This document shows positions 17,454 through 25,976 of a DNA stretch of 64,000 bases, one piece after another (position 1 is the first letter of the stretch; each line of letters begins with the position of its first letter). The notes below the pieces were generated by a model. The model saw only the letters and a list, made by a program, of their open reading frames with translations, was not told the DNA's origin and did no database searches. The stretch spans positions 186,001 through 250,000 of the forward strand of contig JAMLIV010000001.1 of NCBI GenBank assembly GCA_023954075.1, read 5' to 3'. The position numbers were made by a program, and so were the translations under genes. Source of the stretch: Lysobacteraceae bacterium (GTDB taxonomy: Bacteria > Pseudomonadota > Gammaproteobacteria > Xanthomonadales > Xanthomonadaceae).

Positions 17454-18161
17454 ATGAATCGTTCCCTGCGTCACACCCTGCTTGCCGCCGCCACCGTCGC
17501 CATCTTCGGCGTCTCCGGCGTTGCGTTCGCCAAGGACAAGCTCGAGACCGAGCGCGACAAGGTCAGCTACATGGTCGGCATGCAGATCGGTGCCTCGCTG
17601 CAGCAGATCAAGGATGAGGTCGACCTGCCGGTGCTGTTCCAGGCCATCGAAACTTCGCTCAAGAACGGCACGCCGCTGCTCTCGGCCGAAGATGCGCAGG
17701 AAGTGCAGAAGTCCTTTGCCGAGCGCCTGCAGGCCAAGCACGCCGCCGAGCAGGCCGCGGCCGCCAAGAAGAACAAGGATGAGGGCGAGGCCTTCATGAC
17801 GCAGAACAAGGGCAAGAAGGGCGTCACCGCGACGGCCTCGGGCCTGCAGTACCAGGTCGTGACCCAGGGCAAGGGTGCCAAGCCCGCCGCCACCGACACG
17901 GTCAAGGTCCACTACACCGGCACCCTGCTCGACGGCACCAAGTTCGACAGCTCGGTCGATCGCGGCGAGCCGGCCACCTTCGCCCTCAACGCCGTGATTC
18001 CCGGCTGGACAGAAGCCCTGCAGCTGATGCCGGTGGGCAGCAAGTACACCCTCTGGATTCCCTCCGAACTGGCCTACGGCGACCGCGGCACGCCCGGCCC
18101 GATCGGTCCCAACGCGACCCTGAAGTTCGAAGTCGAGCTGCTGGAAATCGTCAAGCAATAA
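17454..18161 (+). CDS. fkpA: FKBP-type peptidyl-prolyl isomerase, FkpA/Mip-like
   Basis: A 235-residue periplasmic proline isomerase and chaperone. Residues 1-26 are a Sec signal (ending GVAFA). The FKBP_N dimerisation domain with a lysine/alanine-rich helix covers about 30-125. The FKBP domain covers 130-235, with VKVHYTGTLLDGTKFDSS, VIPGWTEALQLMPVGSKYTLWIPSELAYG and LKFEVELLEI. GGAG lies 7 bases upstream of ATG 17454. A clear intrinsic terminator follows, so it is probably monocistronic. Confidence 0.95.
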   Translation: MNRSLRHTLLAAATVAIFGVSGVAFAKDKLETERDKVSYMVGMQIGASLQQIKDEVDLPVLFQAIETSLKNGTPLLSAEDAQEVQKSFAERLQAKHAAEQAAAAKKNKDEGEAFMTQNKGKKGVTATASGLQYQVVTQGKGAKPAATDTVKVHYTGTLLDGTKFDSSVDRGEPATFALNAVIPGWTEALQLMPVGSKYTLWIPSELAYGDRGTPGPIGPNATLKFEVELLEIVKQ

Positions 18162-18188
18162 GCCTCGCGCGCAGGCGTGACGCGGGAA

Positions 18189-18216
18189 GGGCCGGCGCGA
18201 AATCGCCGGCCTTTTT
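18189..18216 (+). terminator. Intrinsic terminator of fkpA
   Basis: A GGCCGGCG stem (18190-18197), six-base loop and CGCCGGCC (18204-18211) are followed by TTTTT (18212-18216). It lies 28 bases after the fkpA stop and is a textbook Rho-independent terminator. Confidence 0.92.
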
Positions 18217-18317
18217 CGTGCGGCACCGGTGCGCGTCAGGCCGCAAATGCGGATGTCGTCCCGCTCCGGCGGCGGCCGCATGCGCTATCGTTGCACGTCG
18301 TTTTCCGGGAGGAGTCC

Positions 18318-19604
18318 GTGCTCAAGTCGGTCGCCTGGTGGTTCCGCATTCCGTTCTGGCAGCGGGTGATGGGCGCGTTCGTGCTCGGCGCGCTGGTTGG
18401 CTGGCTGTCGGGCGAGTCGGCCGGGCCGTGGCTGCAGCCGCTGGGCGATCTCTACATCACCCTGATCCGCATGATCGCGGTGCCGTTGGTGTTCTTTGCC
18501 GTGATCGACGCGGTGGGCCGCCTGCACGGGCAGAAGAGCATCGCGGCGCTGGGCGGCAAGACCTTCCTGTGGTTCGCGCTGACCGCGATCTGTGCGGTGG
18601 CCATCGGCCTGGGCGTGGCCTGGCTGATGGAGCCGGGCAAGGGCGTCACCGGCCTGGTGCTGCCCGCCGACTACGTGCCGCGGCAGGTGCCCGGGCCGGT
18701 GCAGGTGCTGCTCGACGTGGTGCCGTCCAACCCGTTCGCCGCGCTGGCGCAGGGCAATATCCTGCAGGTGCTGTTCTTTGCCGCGCTCGCGGGGGCGGCG
18801 CTGGTCAAGCTCGGCGATCGCGTGCCGCGCCTGCGCGAGCTGACCGGGGAAACCAGCGCGCTGATGATGCAGATCACCCGCTGGGTGCTGGAGATGACTC
18901 CGCTGGGCACCTTCGGCCTGATCGCCGCGTTGGTGGGAACCTATGGCTTCGGGAAGCTGGTGCCGCTGGGCAGTTTCGTGATTGCGATCTATGTGGCCTG
19001 CACCCTGCAGATCGTGTTCACCTACGGCGGGTTGCTGGCCCTGCACGGACTCAGCCCGCTGCGGTTTTTCCGCGGTGCGGCAGCCGGCATGCAGGTAGCC
19101 TTCGTGAGCTCGTCGAGCTTTGCCTCGATGCCGGTGGCGCTGCGCTGTGTCACCACCAACCTGGGCGTGGACAAGGATTACGCGGCTTTTGCCGTGCCGC
19201 TCGGTGCCACCATCAAGATGGACGGCTGCGGCGCGATCTATCCGGCCATCGCCTCGGTGTTCGTGGCGCAGTATTTCGGCATCGAGCTGTCGGGTTCGCA
19301 GTATTTCGTGATCCTGCTGGCTTCGGTGCTGGGCAGCTTCGGCACCGCCGGCGTGCCGGGCACCGCCATCGTGATGGCGACCGTGGTGCTGGGTGCGGCG
19401 GGCCTGCCGCTGGAAGGCCTGGGCTATCTGGTCGCCATCGACCGCATCCTGGACATGATGCGCACCATGACCAACGTCACCGGGCAGATGCTGGTGCCGG
19501 TGCTGGTGGCGCGCGAGGAAGGACTGCTGGATCGGGCCGTGTACGACGCGCCGCCGCGCGGCGTGGGGGTTACGCTGGGAGACGATCCCGGCGCGCAGGC
19601 CTGA
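18318..19604 (+). CDS. Dicarboxylate/amino acid:cation symporter (DAACS/GltP-DctA type)
   Basis: A 428-residue secondary transporter of the DAACS family, importing C4-dicarboxylates or acidic amino acids with Na+ or H+. The start is GTG 18318, behind GGGAGGAG. Family marks in order are the VFFAVIDAVGRL helix, the serine-rich re-entrant loop SSSFASMPVALRCV (about residue 260), GATIKMDGCGAIYPAI in helix 7 (about 295), and FGTAGVPGTAIVMATVVL in re-entrant loop 2 (about 345). The serine loop and NMDG equivalent (KMDG) deviate slightly from GltP, so substrate specificity is open. Confidence 0.9.
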   Translation: MLKSVAWWFRIPFWQRVMGAFVLGALVGWLSGESAGPWLQPLGDLYITLIRMIAVPLVFFAVIDAVGRLHGQKSIAALGGKTFLWFALTAICAVAIGLGVAWLMEPGKGVTGLVLPADYVPRQVPGPVQVLLDVVPSNPFAALAQGNILQVLFFAALAGAALVKLGDRVPRLRELTGETSALMMQITRWVLEMTPLGTFGLIAALVGTYGFGKLVPLGSFVIAIYVACTLQIVFTYGGLLALHGLSPLRFFRGAAAGMQVAFVSSSSFASMPVALRCVTTNLGVDKDYAAFAVPLGATIKMDGCGAIYPAIASVFVAQYFGIELSGSQYFVILLASVLGSFGTAGVPGTAIVMATVVLGAAGLPLEGLGYLVAIDRILDMMRTMTNVTGQMLVPVLVAREEGLLDRAVYDAPPRGVGVTLGDDPGAQA

Positions 19605-19612
19605 GGCATAAG

Positions 19613-19635
19613 CGTCGGGGACGTAGCCCCGACCT
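19613..19635. repeat. REP-like unit, type A, copy 1
   Basis: A 23-bp sequence whose core GTCGGGG-ACGTAG-CCCCGAC is an inverted repeat. It is identical to 19691-19713. It lies just after the symporter stop, where it may act as an mRNA-stabilising or transcription-ending hairpin. Confidence 0.8.
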
Positions 19636-19644
19636 ACGCGCTTC

Positions 19645-19670
19645 CGTAGGTCGACCCTGCGCGGTCGACG
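19645..19670. repeat. REP-like unit, type B, copy 1
   Basis: A 26-bp unit beginning CGTAGGTCGACCC and ending GGTCGACG. It is related to 19725-19750, and through it to the reverse-complement copy at 1263-1288. It has an imperfect inverted-repeat structure. Confidence 0.65.
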
Positions 19671-19690
19671 TTGCCGGGCATCGAACACCC

Positions 19691-19713
19691 CGTCGGGGAC
19701 GTAGCCCCGACCT
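19691..19713. repeat. REP-like unit, type A, copy 2
   Basis: Exact copy of 19613-19635 in the same orientation. The A-B-A-B arrangement suggests duplication of a two-unit REP module. Confidence 0.8.
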
Positions 19714-19724
19714 GCGGAGGATTT

Positions 19725-19750
19725 CGTAGGTCGGCCCTACGTGGCCGACG
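19725..19750. repeat. REP-like unit, type B, copy 2
   Basis: A 26-bp unit CGTAGGTCGGCCC...GGCCGACG. It differs at one base from the reverse complement of 1263-1288, so the element is dispersed in this chromosome and not only locally duplicated. Confidence 0.75.
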
Positions 19751-19886
19751 CCGCGGGCTGCGCAGGTTTGCGCCGCGAGGCAAAATCCTCCGGTTTCTGC
19801 TGCCCTGCAATAGTTTTTTCATGAATCGCGCAGGGATGCGCATTTCTGCTATTGATGCACTGCCGCAAATGTGTGATAAGGACCGG

Positions 19887-19912
19887 GAGCCTGCCATAAC
19901 GCAGGCAGGCTC
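19887..19912 (+). promoter_or_regulatory. 9-bp-stem hairpin in the ilvB leader
   Basis: GAGCCTGCC (19887-19895) pairs perfectly with GGCAGGCTC (19904-19912) around an 8-base loop. It lies 30 bp upstream of the ilvB start. No T-run follows and no Ile/Val/Leu-rich leader peptide is visible, so a classical attenuator is not supported. It may act on translation or mRNA stability. Confidence 0.5.
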
Positions 19913-19942
19913 GATCCCCCGGCCAGCGCAGGTATCACCGCC

Positions 19943-21700
19943 ATGTCAGACCAGCAACCCACGGGTGCAGAGATCGTCGTTCGCGCGCTGCAGGAGCAGG
20001 GCGTGGAGCACATTTTCGGCTATCCGGGCGGCGCGGTCCTTCCGATTTACGACGTGCTGTTCCAGCAGGAGGCGATCGAGCACATCCTGGTGCGCCACGA
20101 GCAGGGCGCGGCGCACGCCGCCGAAGGCTATGCGCGTTCCACCGGCAGGCCGGGCGTGCTGCTGGTCACCTCCGGTCCGGGCGCGACCAATGCCGTCACC
20201 GGCCTGGCCGATGCGATGCTCGATTCGATTCCCGTGGTGTGCCTCACCGGGCAGGTACCGACCCACCTGATCGGCACCGATGCGTTCCAGGAATGCGACA
20301 CCCTCGGCATCACCCGCGCCTGCACCAAGCACAACTTCCTGGTGAAGGACGTGAACGACCTGGCGCGCGTGCTGCACGAGGCCTTCCACATCGCCACCAG
20401 CGGACGCCCCGGCCCGGTGGTGGTGGATATCCCCAAGGACGTGCAGTTCAAGCGCGGCACCTACGCCGGCCCGCGCGAAGGGCTGCTGCATCCGACCTAC
20501 CAGCCGCAGACCCAGGGCGATCCGGCGCGCATCGCGCAGGCCGTGGAATTGATCCTGTCGGCCAAGCGCCCGGTGTTCTACGTCGGCGGCGGCGTGATCA
20601 ATGCCGGGCCGCGCGCTTCCGATCTGCTGCGCGAACTGGCGCGTCTCACCGGCTTCCCGGTCACCTCCACGCTGATGGCGCTGGGCGCGTTTCCGGCCAG
20701 CAATCCGCAGTGGCTCGGCATGCTCGGCATGCACGGTACCTACGAGGCCAACCTCACGATGCACGAGTGCGATGTGATGGTGGCGCTCGGCGCGCGCTTC
20801 GATGACCGTTGCACCGGACGCCTGGATGCGTTTTCGCCGCGTTCGCGCAAGATCCACGTCGATATCGATCCGTCCTCGATCAACAAGATCGTGCGCGTGG
20901 AGGTGCCCATCGTGGGCGACTGCGCGAGCGTGCTGGAGGCGCTGGTGGCAGGCGTTGCTCCGCGCGTGTCGGAAATCGACGCCGCCGCGCGCGAGGCGTG
21001 GTGGGAGCGGATCCAGGGCTGGCGCTCGCGCCGCTCGCTGTCGTACCTGAAATCCGATGAAACCATCAAGCCGCAGTACGCGATCGAGCGCCTCCACGCG
21101 CTCACCCGCGAGCGCGAAACCTTCATTACGACCGAGGTCGGCCAGCACCAGATGTGGGCGGCCCAGCACTTCCACTTCGACCGGCCCAACCGCTGGATGA
21201 CCTCGGGCGGCCTCGGCACGATGGGCTACGGCATCCCGGCCGCGGTCGGCGTGCAGGTGGCGCATCCCGAGGCGCTGGTGATCGACATCGCCGGCGAAGC
21301 CAGCGTGCTGATGACGATGCAGGAGCTCTCGACCGCGGTGCAGTACAGGCTGCCGATCAAGCTCTTCATCCTCAACAACGAGTACATGGGCATGGTGCGG
21401 CAGTGGCAGCAGTTGCTGCACGGCGGGCGCTATTCGCAGTCGTACTCGGCGGCGCTGCCGGATTTCGTCAAACTGGCCGAGGCCTACGGCGGCAAGGGCA
21501 TCCGGGTGAGCGATCCGGCGGCGCTGGATGACGCCATTCGCGCGATGATCGACCACCCCGGCCCGGTGATCGTCGACTGCGTCGTGGACAAGGCCGAGAA
21601 CTGCCTGCCGATGATTCCCTCGGGGGCCGCGCACTTCGAAATGATCCTGCCCGATACCGCTGCGGCCGAAGTGACCGAAGCCGGTCGCATGATGGTCTGA
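19943..21700 (+). CDS. ilvB: Acetolactate synthase, large (catalytic) subunit
   Basis: A 585-residue ThDP-dependent enzyme that makes acetolactate or acetohydroxybutyrate, the first common step of Val/Leu/Ile synthesis. Domains in order are the PYR domain (RHEQGAAHAAEGYARSTG with the catalytic Glu), the central FAD-binding-like domain, and the PP domain (DIAGEASVLMTMQE and LNNEYMGMVRQW). The metal/ThDP motif reads GEA rather than GDG, a variant known in proteobacterial large subunits. The small-subunit gene follows nine bases downstream. Confidence 0.95.
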   Translation: MSDQQPTGAEIVVRALQEQGVEHIFGYPGGAVLPIYDVLFQQEAIEHILVRHEQGAAHAAEGYARSTGRPGVLLVTSGPGATNAVTGLADAMLDSIPVVCLTGQVPTHLIGTDAFQECDTLGITRACTKHNFLVKDVNDLARVLHEAFHIATSGRPGPVVVDIPKDVQFKRGTYAGPREGLLHPTYQPQTQGDPARIAQAVELILSAKRPVFYVGGGVINAGPRASDLLRELARLTGFPVTSTLMALGAFPASNPQWLGMLGMHGTYEANLTMHECDVMVALGARFDDRCTGRLDAFSPRSRKIHVDIDPSSINKIVRVEVPIVGDCASVLEALVAGVAPRVSEIDAAAREAWWERIQGWRSRRSLSYLKSDETIKPQYAIERLHALTRERETFITTEVGQHQMWAAQHFHFDRPNRWMTSGGLGTMGYGIPAAVGVQVAHPEALVIDIAGEASVLMTMQELSTAVQYRLPIKLFILNNEYMGMVRQWQQLLHGGRYSQSYSAALPDFVKLAEAYGGKGIRVSDPAALDDAIRAMIDHPGPVIVDCVVDKAENCLPMIPSGAAHFEMILPDTAAAEVTEAGRMMV

Positions 21701-21709
21701 GGAGCCCCC

Positions 21710-22297
21710 ATGTCCTGCCAGAACGAAAAGCATTGCACCGGCGGCAAGCCGGCACCGTCACAGCCCGCCTCGGCATATTTCCTCAGCGACGACGTCCCGC
21801 AGCCCGTGCGCGCCACCCTTTCCGTGCTGGTGGACAACGAGGTTGGCGCGCTGGCGCGCGTAGTGGGCCTGTTCTCCGGGCGCGGCTACAACATCGAATC
21901 GCTCACCGTGGGCGAGACCGACCACCAGAAGCGCACCTCGCGCATCACCATCGTGACCTCCGGCACGCCGCACGTCATCGAGCAGATCAAGGCCCAGCTG
22001 GGCCGCCTGGTGCCGGTGCATCGCGTGGTGGATCTCGCGGTGGACAAGCCCGGCGTGGAACGCGAGATGGCGCTGGTGAAGGTGTCTGGCACCGGCGAGC
22101 AGCGCGCCGAGATGCTGCGCCTGTCCAACGTGTTCCGCGCCCACGTGGTCGACATCACCCACACCAGCTTCACCTTCGAGCTGACCGGCGCGCCCAGCAA
22201 GATCGACGCCTTCGTCGAGTTGATGATTCCGCTGGGTTTGGTGGAGATGAGCCGCACCGGCGTGGTGGCGATCAGTCGCGGCGGCGAGGCGACTTGA
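21710..22297 (+). CDS. ilvN: Acetolactate synthase, small (regulatory) subunit
   Basis: A 195-residue regulatory subunit conferring valine feedback control. The ACT domain covers about residues 37-110 (LSVLVDNEVGALARVVGLFSGRGYNIESLTVG), followed by the C-terminal ALS_ss domain. It is about 30 residues longer than E. coli IlvH because of a polar, cysteine-containing N-terminal extension (MSCQNEKHCTGGK). A later in-frame start would remove this extension, but GAGG lies well placed before ATG 21710. A terminator follows 140 bp downstream. Confidence 0.93.
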   Translation: MSCQNEKHCTGGKPAPSQPASAYFLSDDVPQPVRATLSVLVDNEVGALARVVGLFSGRGYNIESLTVGETDHQKRTSRITIVTSGTPHVIEQIKAQLGRLVPVHRVVDLAVDKPGVEREMALVKVSGTGEQRAEMLRLSNVFRAHVVDITHTSFTFELTGAPSKIDAFVELMIPLGLVEMSRTGVVAISRGGEAT

Positions 22298-22437
22298 GGC
22301 TCGGGCCTGCGCCGGGCGCGAGCCGGAAACCTCGGCGGATCCAGCCGCTGCGAAGCGGCGCAGCCGAAGGCACCGCACCCGGCGCGTGATCCCTCCAGGG
22401 CGACGCCGCGCCGGGGCATCGGACAGAATCCGCGCGC

Positions 22438-22469
22438 AGAAAAAACCCCGCCGGGGCGGGGGTTTTTCG
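22438..22469. terminator. Bidirectional intrinsic terminator between ilvN and the nuclease gene
   Basis: AAAAAACCCCGCC pairs with GGGGCGGGGGTTTTT, giving a GC-rich stem with an A-run on one side and a T-run on the other. It lies between convergent genes and can serve both strands. Confidence 0.9.
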
Positions 22470-22488
22470 AGAGCCTGCGGAGCCCGGA

Positions 22489-25400
22489 TCAGTTCTCGAA
22501 GCCGTCCGAGAAGATCGCGTCGGACACCACGGCCACCACCGTTGTGAAGGCGTGGTCGTTGTTGCCCGGCAGCGGGTCGGTGCTGGCGGTGCTGGCGGCG
22601 AGCGGCGCGGCCAGGGTCTGGCCCGATGCCGCCGGCTGGACGATGACCGTCGCCGTGAAACTGCCGCTGGCCCCGGCCGCGAGCGATGCGATGCCGCACT
22701 GGACCACGCCGCTGCTGCCGATGGCGGGTTCGGAGCACACCCAGCCGACGGGTGCGGTGAGGCTGATGAAGCCCGCGCCGGTCGGAAGGGTCAGCACCAC
22801 CTGCGCGCCCACGGCTTCGTCCGCGCCGGCGTTGGCGACGCTGAAGCTGTAGGTCAGCGTATCGCCCACGCTTGCGGTGGCGGCAACCGAGGCGTTGGAG
22901 ACCGACAGGTCGGCGGTGCGGAAGGCGGCCACGTCGAGGAAGGCCAGCGCCGGGTCGTGGTCCGAGTTGGCGAAGGCGTTGCCGGTGTCGGTGCGGTCGG
23001 CCTGGTGGAAGTCGGCGTTGACCCGCGCGAACTCCATGCGCGGCTCGCCGACGGTCCGGGACACGACGGCTTCGTTGACCAGGATGTGGTCGATGGTCTG
23101 GGCGTTGCCGGCGAAAGTGTAGCTGTAGCGCTCGTCGCGCGGCGCAAGCTCGGTCAGCAGGATCAGGTCGGGATTGACCAGATCGACGCCGTCGTCAGGC
23201 ACCACGGTCGCATCGTTGGCGCTGGGCTCGCCCTTGATCGTGCCCAGCAGGTCGGCGTAGCCGTCGTTGAACTCGTAGGCGTTGAAGTCGCCCACCAGCA
23301 CGATGGCGCGGCTGGCATCGGCAGCCTGGAACTGCTGCACCAGTTCGGCCAGGAATTCGGCGTTCTGCTGGCGCTTGGCGCGGTTGCGCCGGCCCTCGCC
23401 GCCGCCGGGATTGAGCGGATCATTGAAGCAGGCGTAGTTGGCATCCGCGTCGGCGGTGCTGTCCAGGTCGATCATCGACTTGAGGTGGTTGTTGATGACG
23501 GTGACCGGGAGCTGGCTGCCGTTGGGCCCGGCGATGAGCAGGTCCACCACCAGCGGCGGGCGATCGTTGAGCAGGCCCGCGGTGTAGCTCACCCCGTCCG
23601 GGCACAGCACGTGCAGCCCGGCACCGTATTCCTGCGCGGCGCCGACCAGGGTGACGCGCGGCTGGCCGCCGACCAGCGACTTCTTCAGCAGGAATCCCAG
23701 GCGCTGGGTGCCGCTGGTGGACACCATCACCGATTGATACGCCGGATCATTGGCGGCAATGGCGCCAACGCGCGTGGCGATATCGGCCAGGGTTTCCGGG
23801 TTGGCCACTTCGATCAGGCCGAGCACGTCCGGCGTGCCGAGGTAGTTCACGATGGTCTGGGCGATCTTGTCGGCCTTGCGCGGGTAGGTGGTGCCGCCGG
23901 CCAAGGCCAGGTTCTCGACGTTGTAGCCGCCGATGGTGACGTCGGTCGGCGCGGCGACGGACACCGCCGTGCCCGCCGCCGCGCCGGTGGCGTCGACCGT
24001 GCCGAACTCCGCGTCGCGGGTCAGCACGGTGTAGCGCGCCGAAGCGTAGTCGAGCACGCCGGTCAGGTTCTCGATCACGCTACCGCTGCGCAGCGTTTTG
24101 GTGCTGCCGCCGGCGAGCAGGTTGGTCTTCACGCGCAGCAGCTCGGGATTGTTGTCCCAGCAGGGCACGTTCGCGGGCGCTTCGGCCGGCAGCGGCAGCG
24201 AGCCGGGGATCGCGGGATCGATGCCACAGCGGAAGAGATCGACGCCGGCCTCGCGCATCGGGCGCTGGAGGCCCTCGGCCACGCCGAAAAACTCGTCGTT
24301 GGCCCCGGCACCGGTGGGCGACACCGTGACCAGGCGCGGCACGCTGACGCGCATGAACTCGTAGCGTTCGAGCTGGTCGATCGCGCCGGCCGGGTCGATC
24401 GAGGCCGGGCCGAGCACCACCGGCGCAGGCAGCGGATTGCCGGAAGACACCACGGTCGTGGTGGCGAAGGTCAGCTCGGTGATCGGCAGGCTGCCGCCCG
24501 GCCCGTACTCGGAGACGGTGCCGGTGACCTGTACCAGATCGCCCAGCGCAAGCCCGGTCGCGGCGGGGTTGCTGGCGGGGCCGAACACCAGTAGCCCTTC
24601 GGATGTGGTCGGGTCGCCGTCCTCGTCGGCCGCCAGCGACTGCAGGTAGTAGCGCTGGCTGTTGGACGTGATCGCGGTGACGATGCCGCGCGTGGTCACG
24701 ATCTGGCCGTCGAAGGGCGAAATCTGCCCGGATCCCTGGATCTGGCTGATCGGGGTGAACACGATGTCGTCGTCGATGATGGTGCCGGACTTGCTGATCG
24801 GATCGGTCTGGGTGACGTCGGCACCGCTGAAGTTGGACAGGGTGACGGTGACCGTGGCGTTGCCGTCGACGACGGTGTTGGGGACGGTCTCGACCTTGAT
24901 CAGATACGGCGTGGCGGCGCTGTCGTCGAGCGTGACGCTGGCGGGGCCGGTGTAGGCATAGCGCCCGGCGGGGCCGCTGACGGCGATGTCGAAGGACACC
25001 GTGTCGCCGCTGCCGATGGCCGGGGCGAAGTTGACCGTGTAGCTGAGCATGGACGCGGCCGTATCGCCTTCCAGCACCGAAACCGTCGCGCTGTCGAAGC
25101 TGAAGACCGGCAGCGTCGCCGCCGCACCGCAGGCGTTGGGTGTGGCGAAGGAGTTGCGTGGCGTCGGTGCCTGTGGGGAGAAGTCCGCGGCGTTGTCGTT
25201 GCTGTCGGTGCAGCCGGCGGCGGCGCGCATCGCCGCGGTAGTGTTGGCGATTCCCGGGGCCGGGCCGCTGCCTTCAAAGCAGTTGGCGCTGCTGCCGATG
25301 CCGAGGAAATCCTGGATCGCAGCGCCGGTCGGGCAGGTGCCGGTGAGCGCCGTGGTGTTGCTGACCAGGGCAACCTTGCCGCTGGAAGCGCTCATCGCGA

Positions 25401-25758
25401 TGCTGCCGATCACCTCGGGCGTCGGCAGCGGCGTCGTGCCGCCAGTCCCCTGCGCCTGCTGGATCAGGTAGTACTGGCCCGGCTGCAGGATGTCGTTGCC
25501 CAGCGGCGTCACGGCCCAGCTGGAGCCGGTGGTACTCGTGTATTGGACCGACCAGCCGGACAGGCTCACCGGCGTCGAGCCGCGGTTGAACAGCTCGATG
25601 AAGTCGTGGGTGTAGGTGGCACCCGAGTTGCCGCCGCCGCCGTAGGACTGGCTGATCACCACCTGCGCCGAGGCCGTGCCCGCGCCGGCGAGCGCGAACG
25701 CGAACGCCAGCAGGCCGGCCAGCGCGGCGCGCAACCGTGAATGTGTCGTCATTTGCAT
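22489..25758 (-). CDS. Large secreted ExeM/NucH-family nuclease with DUF11 and DGFEN C-terminus
   Basis: A 1089-residue extracellular DNase of the ExeM/NucH type. In order it has a Sec signal (about 1-32, ending ASA), a lamin-tail domain (VVISQSYGGGGNSG, DFIELFN), a Calx-beta-like domain, an OB-fold nuclease-associated domain (RGIVTAI), and an endonuclease/exonuclease/phosphatase domain (GGYNVENL, VINNHLKS, LVGDFNAYE, IDHILVN, NSDHDP). A DUF11 repeat and a short C-terminal tail IFSDGFEN follow. The start MQM at 25758 fits the signal peptide; ATG 25752 is an alternative. The tail resembles a short DGFE ending recurrent in secreted Xanthomonadales proteins. A role in biofilm DNA turnover or phosphate scavenging is inference. 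Confidence 0.9.
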   Translation of the reverse strand: MQMTTHSRLRAALAGLLAFAFALAGAGTASAQVVISQSYGGGGNSGATYTHDFIELFNRGSTPVSLSGWSVQYTSTTGSSWAVTPLGNDILQPGQYYLIQQAQGTGGTTPLPTPEVIGSIAMSASSGKVALVSNTTALTGTCPTGAAIQDFLGIGSSANCFEGSGPAPGIANTTAAMRAAAGCTDSNDNAADFSPQAPTPRNSFATPNACGAAATLPVFSFDSATVSVLEGDTAASMLSYTVNFAPAIGSGDTVSFDIAVSGPAGRYAYTGPASVTLDDSAATPYLIKVETVPNTVVDGNATVTVTLSNFSGADVTQTDPISKSGTIIDDDIVFTPISQIQGSGQISPFDGQIVTTRGIVTAITSNSQRYYLQSLAADEDGDPTTSEGLLVFGPASNPAATGLALGDLVQVTGTVSEYGPGGSLPITELTFATTTVVSSGNPLPAPVVLGPASIDPAGAIDQLERYEFMRVSVPRLVTVSPTGAGANDEFFGVAEGLQRPMREAGVDLFRCGIDPAIPGSLPLPAEAPANVPCWDNNPELLRVKTNLLAGGSTKTLRSGSVIENLTGVLDYASARYTVLTRDAEFGTVDATGAAAGTAVSVAAPTDVTIGGYNVENLALAGGTTYPRKADKIAQTIVNYLGTPDVLGLIEVANPETLADIATRVGAIAANDPAYQSVMVSTSGTQRLGFLLKKSLVGGQPRVTLVGAAQEYGAGLHVLCPDGVSYTAGLLNDRPPLVVDLLIAGPNGSQLPVTVINNHLKSMIDLDSTADADANYACFNDPLNPGGGEGRRNRAKRQQNAEFLAELVQQFQAADASRAIVLVGDFNAYEFNDGYADLLGTIKGEPSANDATVVPDDGVDLVNPDLILLTELAPRDERYSYTFAGNAQTIDHILVNEAVVSRTVGEPRMEFARVNADFHQADRTDTGNAFANSDHDPALAFLDVAAFRTADLSVSNASVAATASVGDTLTYSFSVANAGADEAVGAQVVLTLPTGAGFISLTAPVGWVCSEPAIGSSGVVQCGIASLAAGASGSFTATVIVQPAASGQTLAAPLAASTASTDPLPGNNDHAFTTVVAVVSDAIFSDGFEN

Positions 25759-25976
25759 GGAAAGAATCCCGACAGGAAGTGCAGTGCCCGATCGGGCGGT
25801 GCCCGAGCGGGTTGGAAGCCGCGAGCCTAGCAGTGTCGCGTGACGCCAATGTGTCGCTGGTTGGCACTCTCGCACAGGCGCGATCCACGCGGGACTTGCC
25901 CCGGATGGGGTGCTTGCAGTCGAATGCGGAACTTCGCGCCGCGTATCGCGGCCCGTTTCCGAAGGGGAAGTATCGA

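Larger units (their letters stand above)
19605..19942. other. 338-bp intergenic region with four REP-like units and an ilv leader hairpin
   Basis: No gene is visible. The first half holds two exact copies of a 23-bp unit (19613-19635 and 19691-19713) alternating with two related 26-bp units (19645-19670 and 19725-19750). The second half is the probable promoter and leader of ilvB and ends in a perfect 9-bp-stem hairpin at 19887-19912. Confidence 0.8.

Noticed and set aside
19946-21733. 595-residue minus-strand frame opposite ilvB
   Set aside because: Exactly mirrors the ilvB coding region and has no motif.
22552-24594. 680-residue plus-strand frame opposite the nuclease gene
   Set aside because: The minus-strand protein has clear nuclease motifs; this frame is its shadow.
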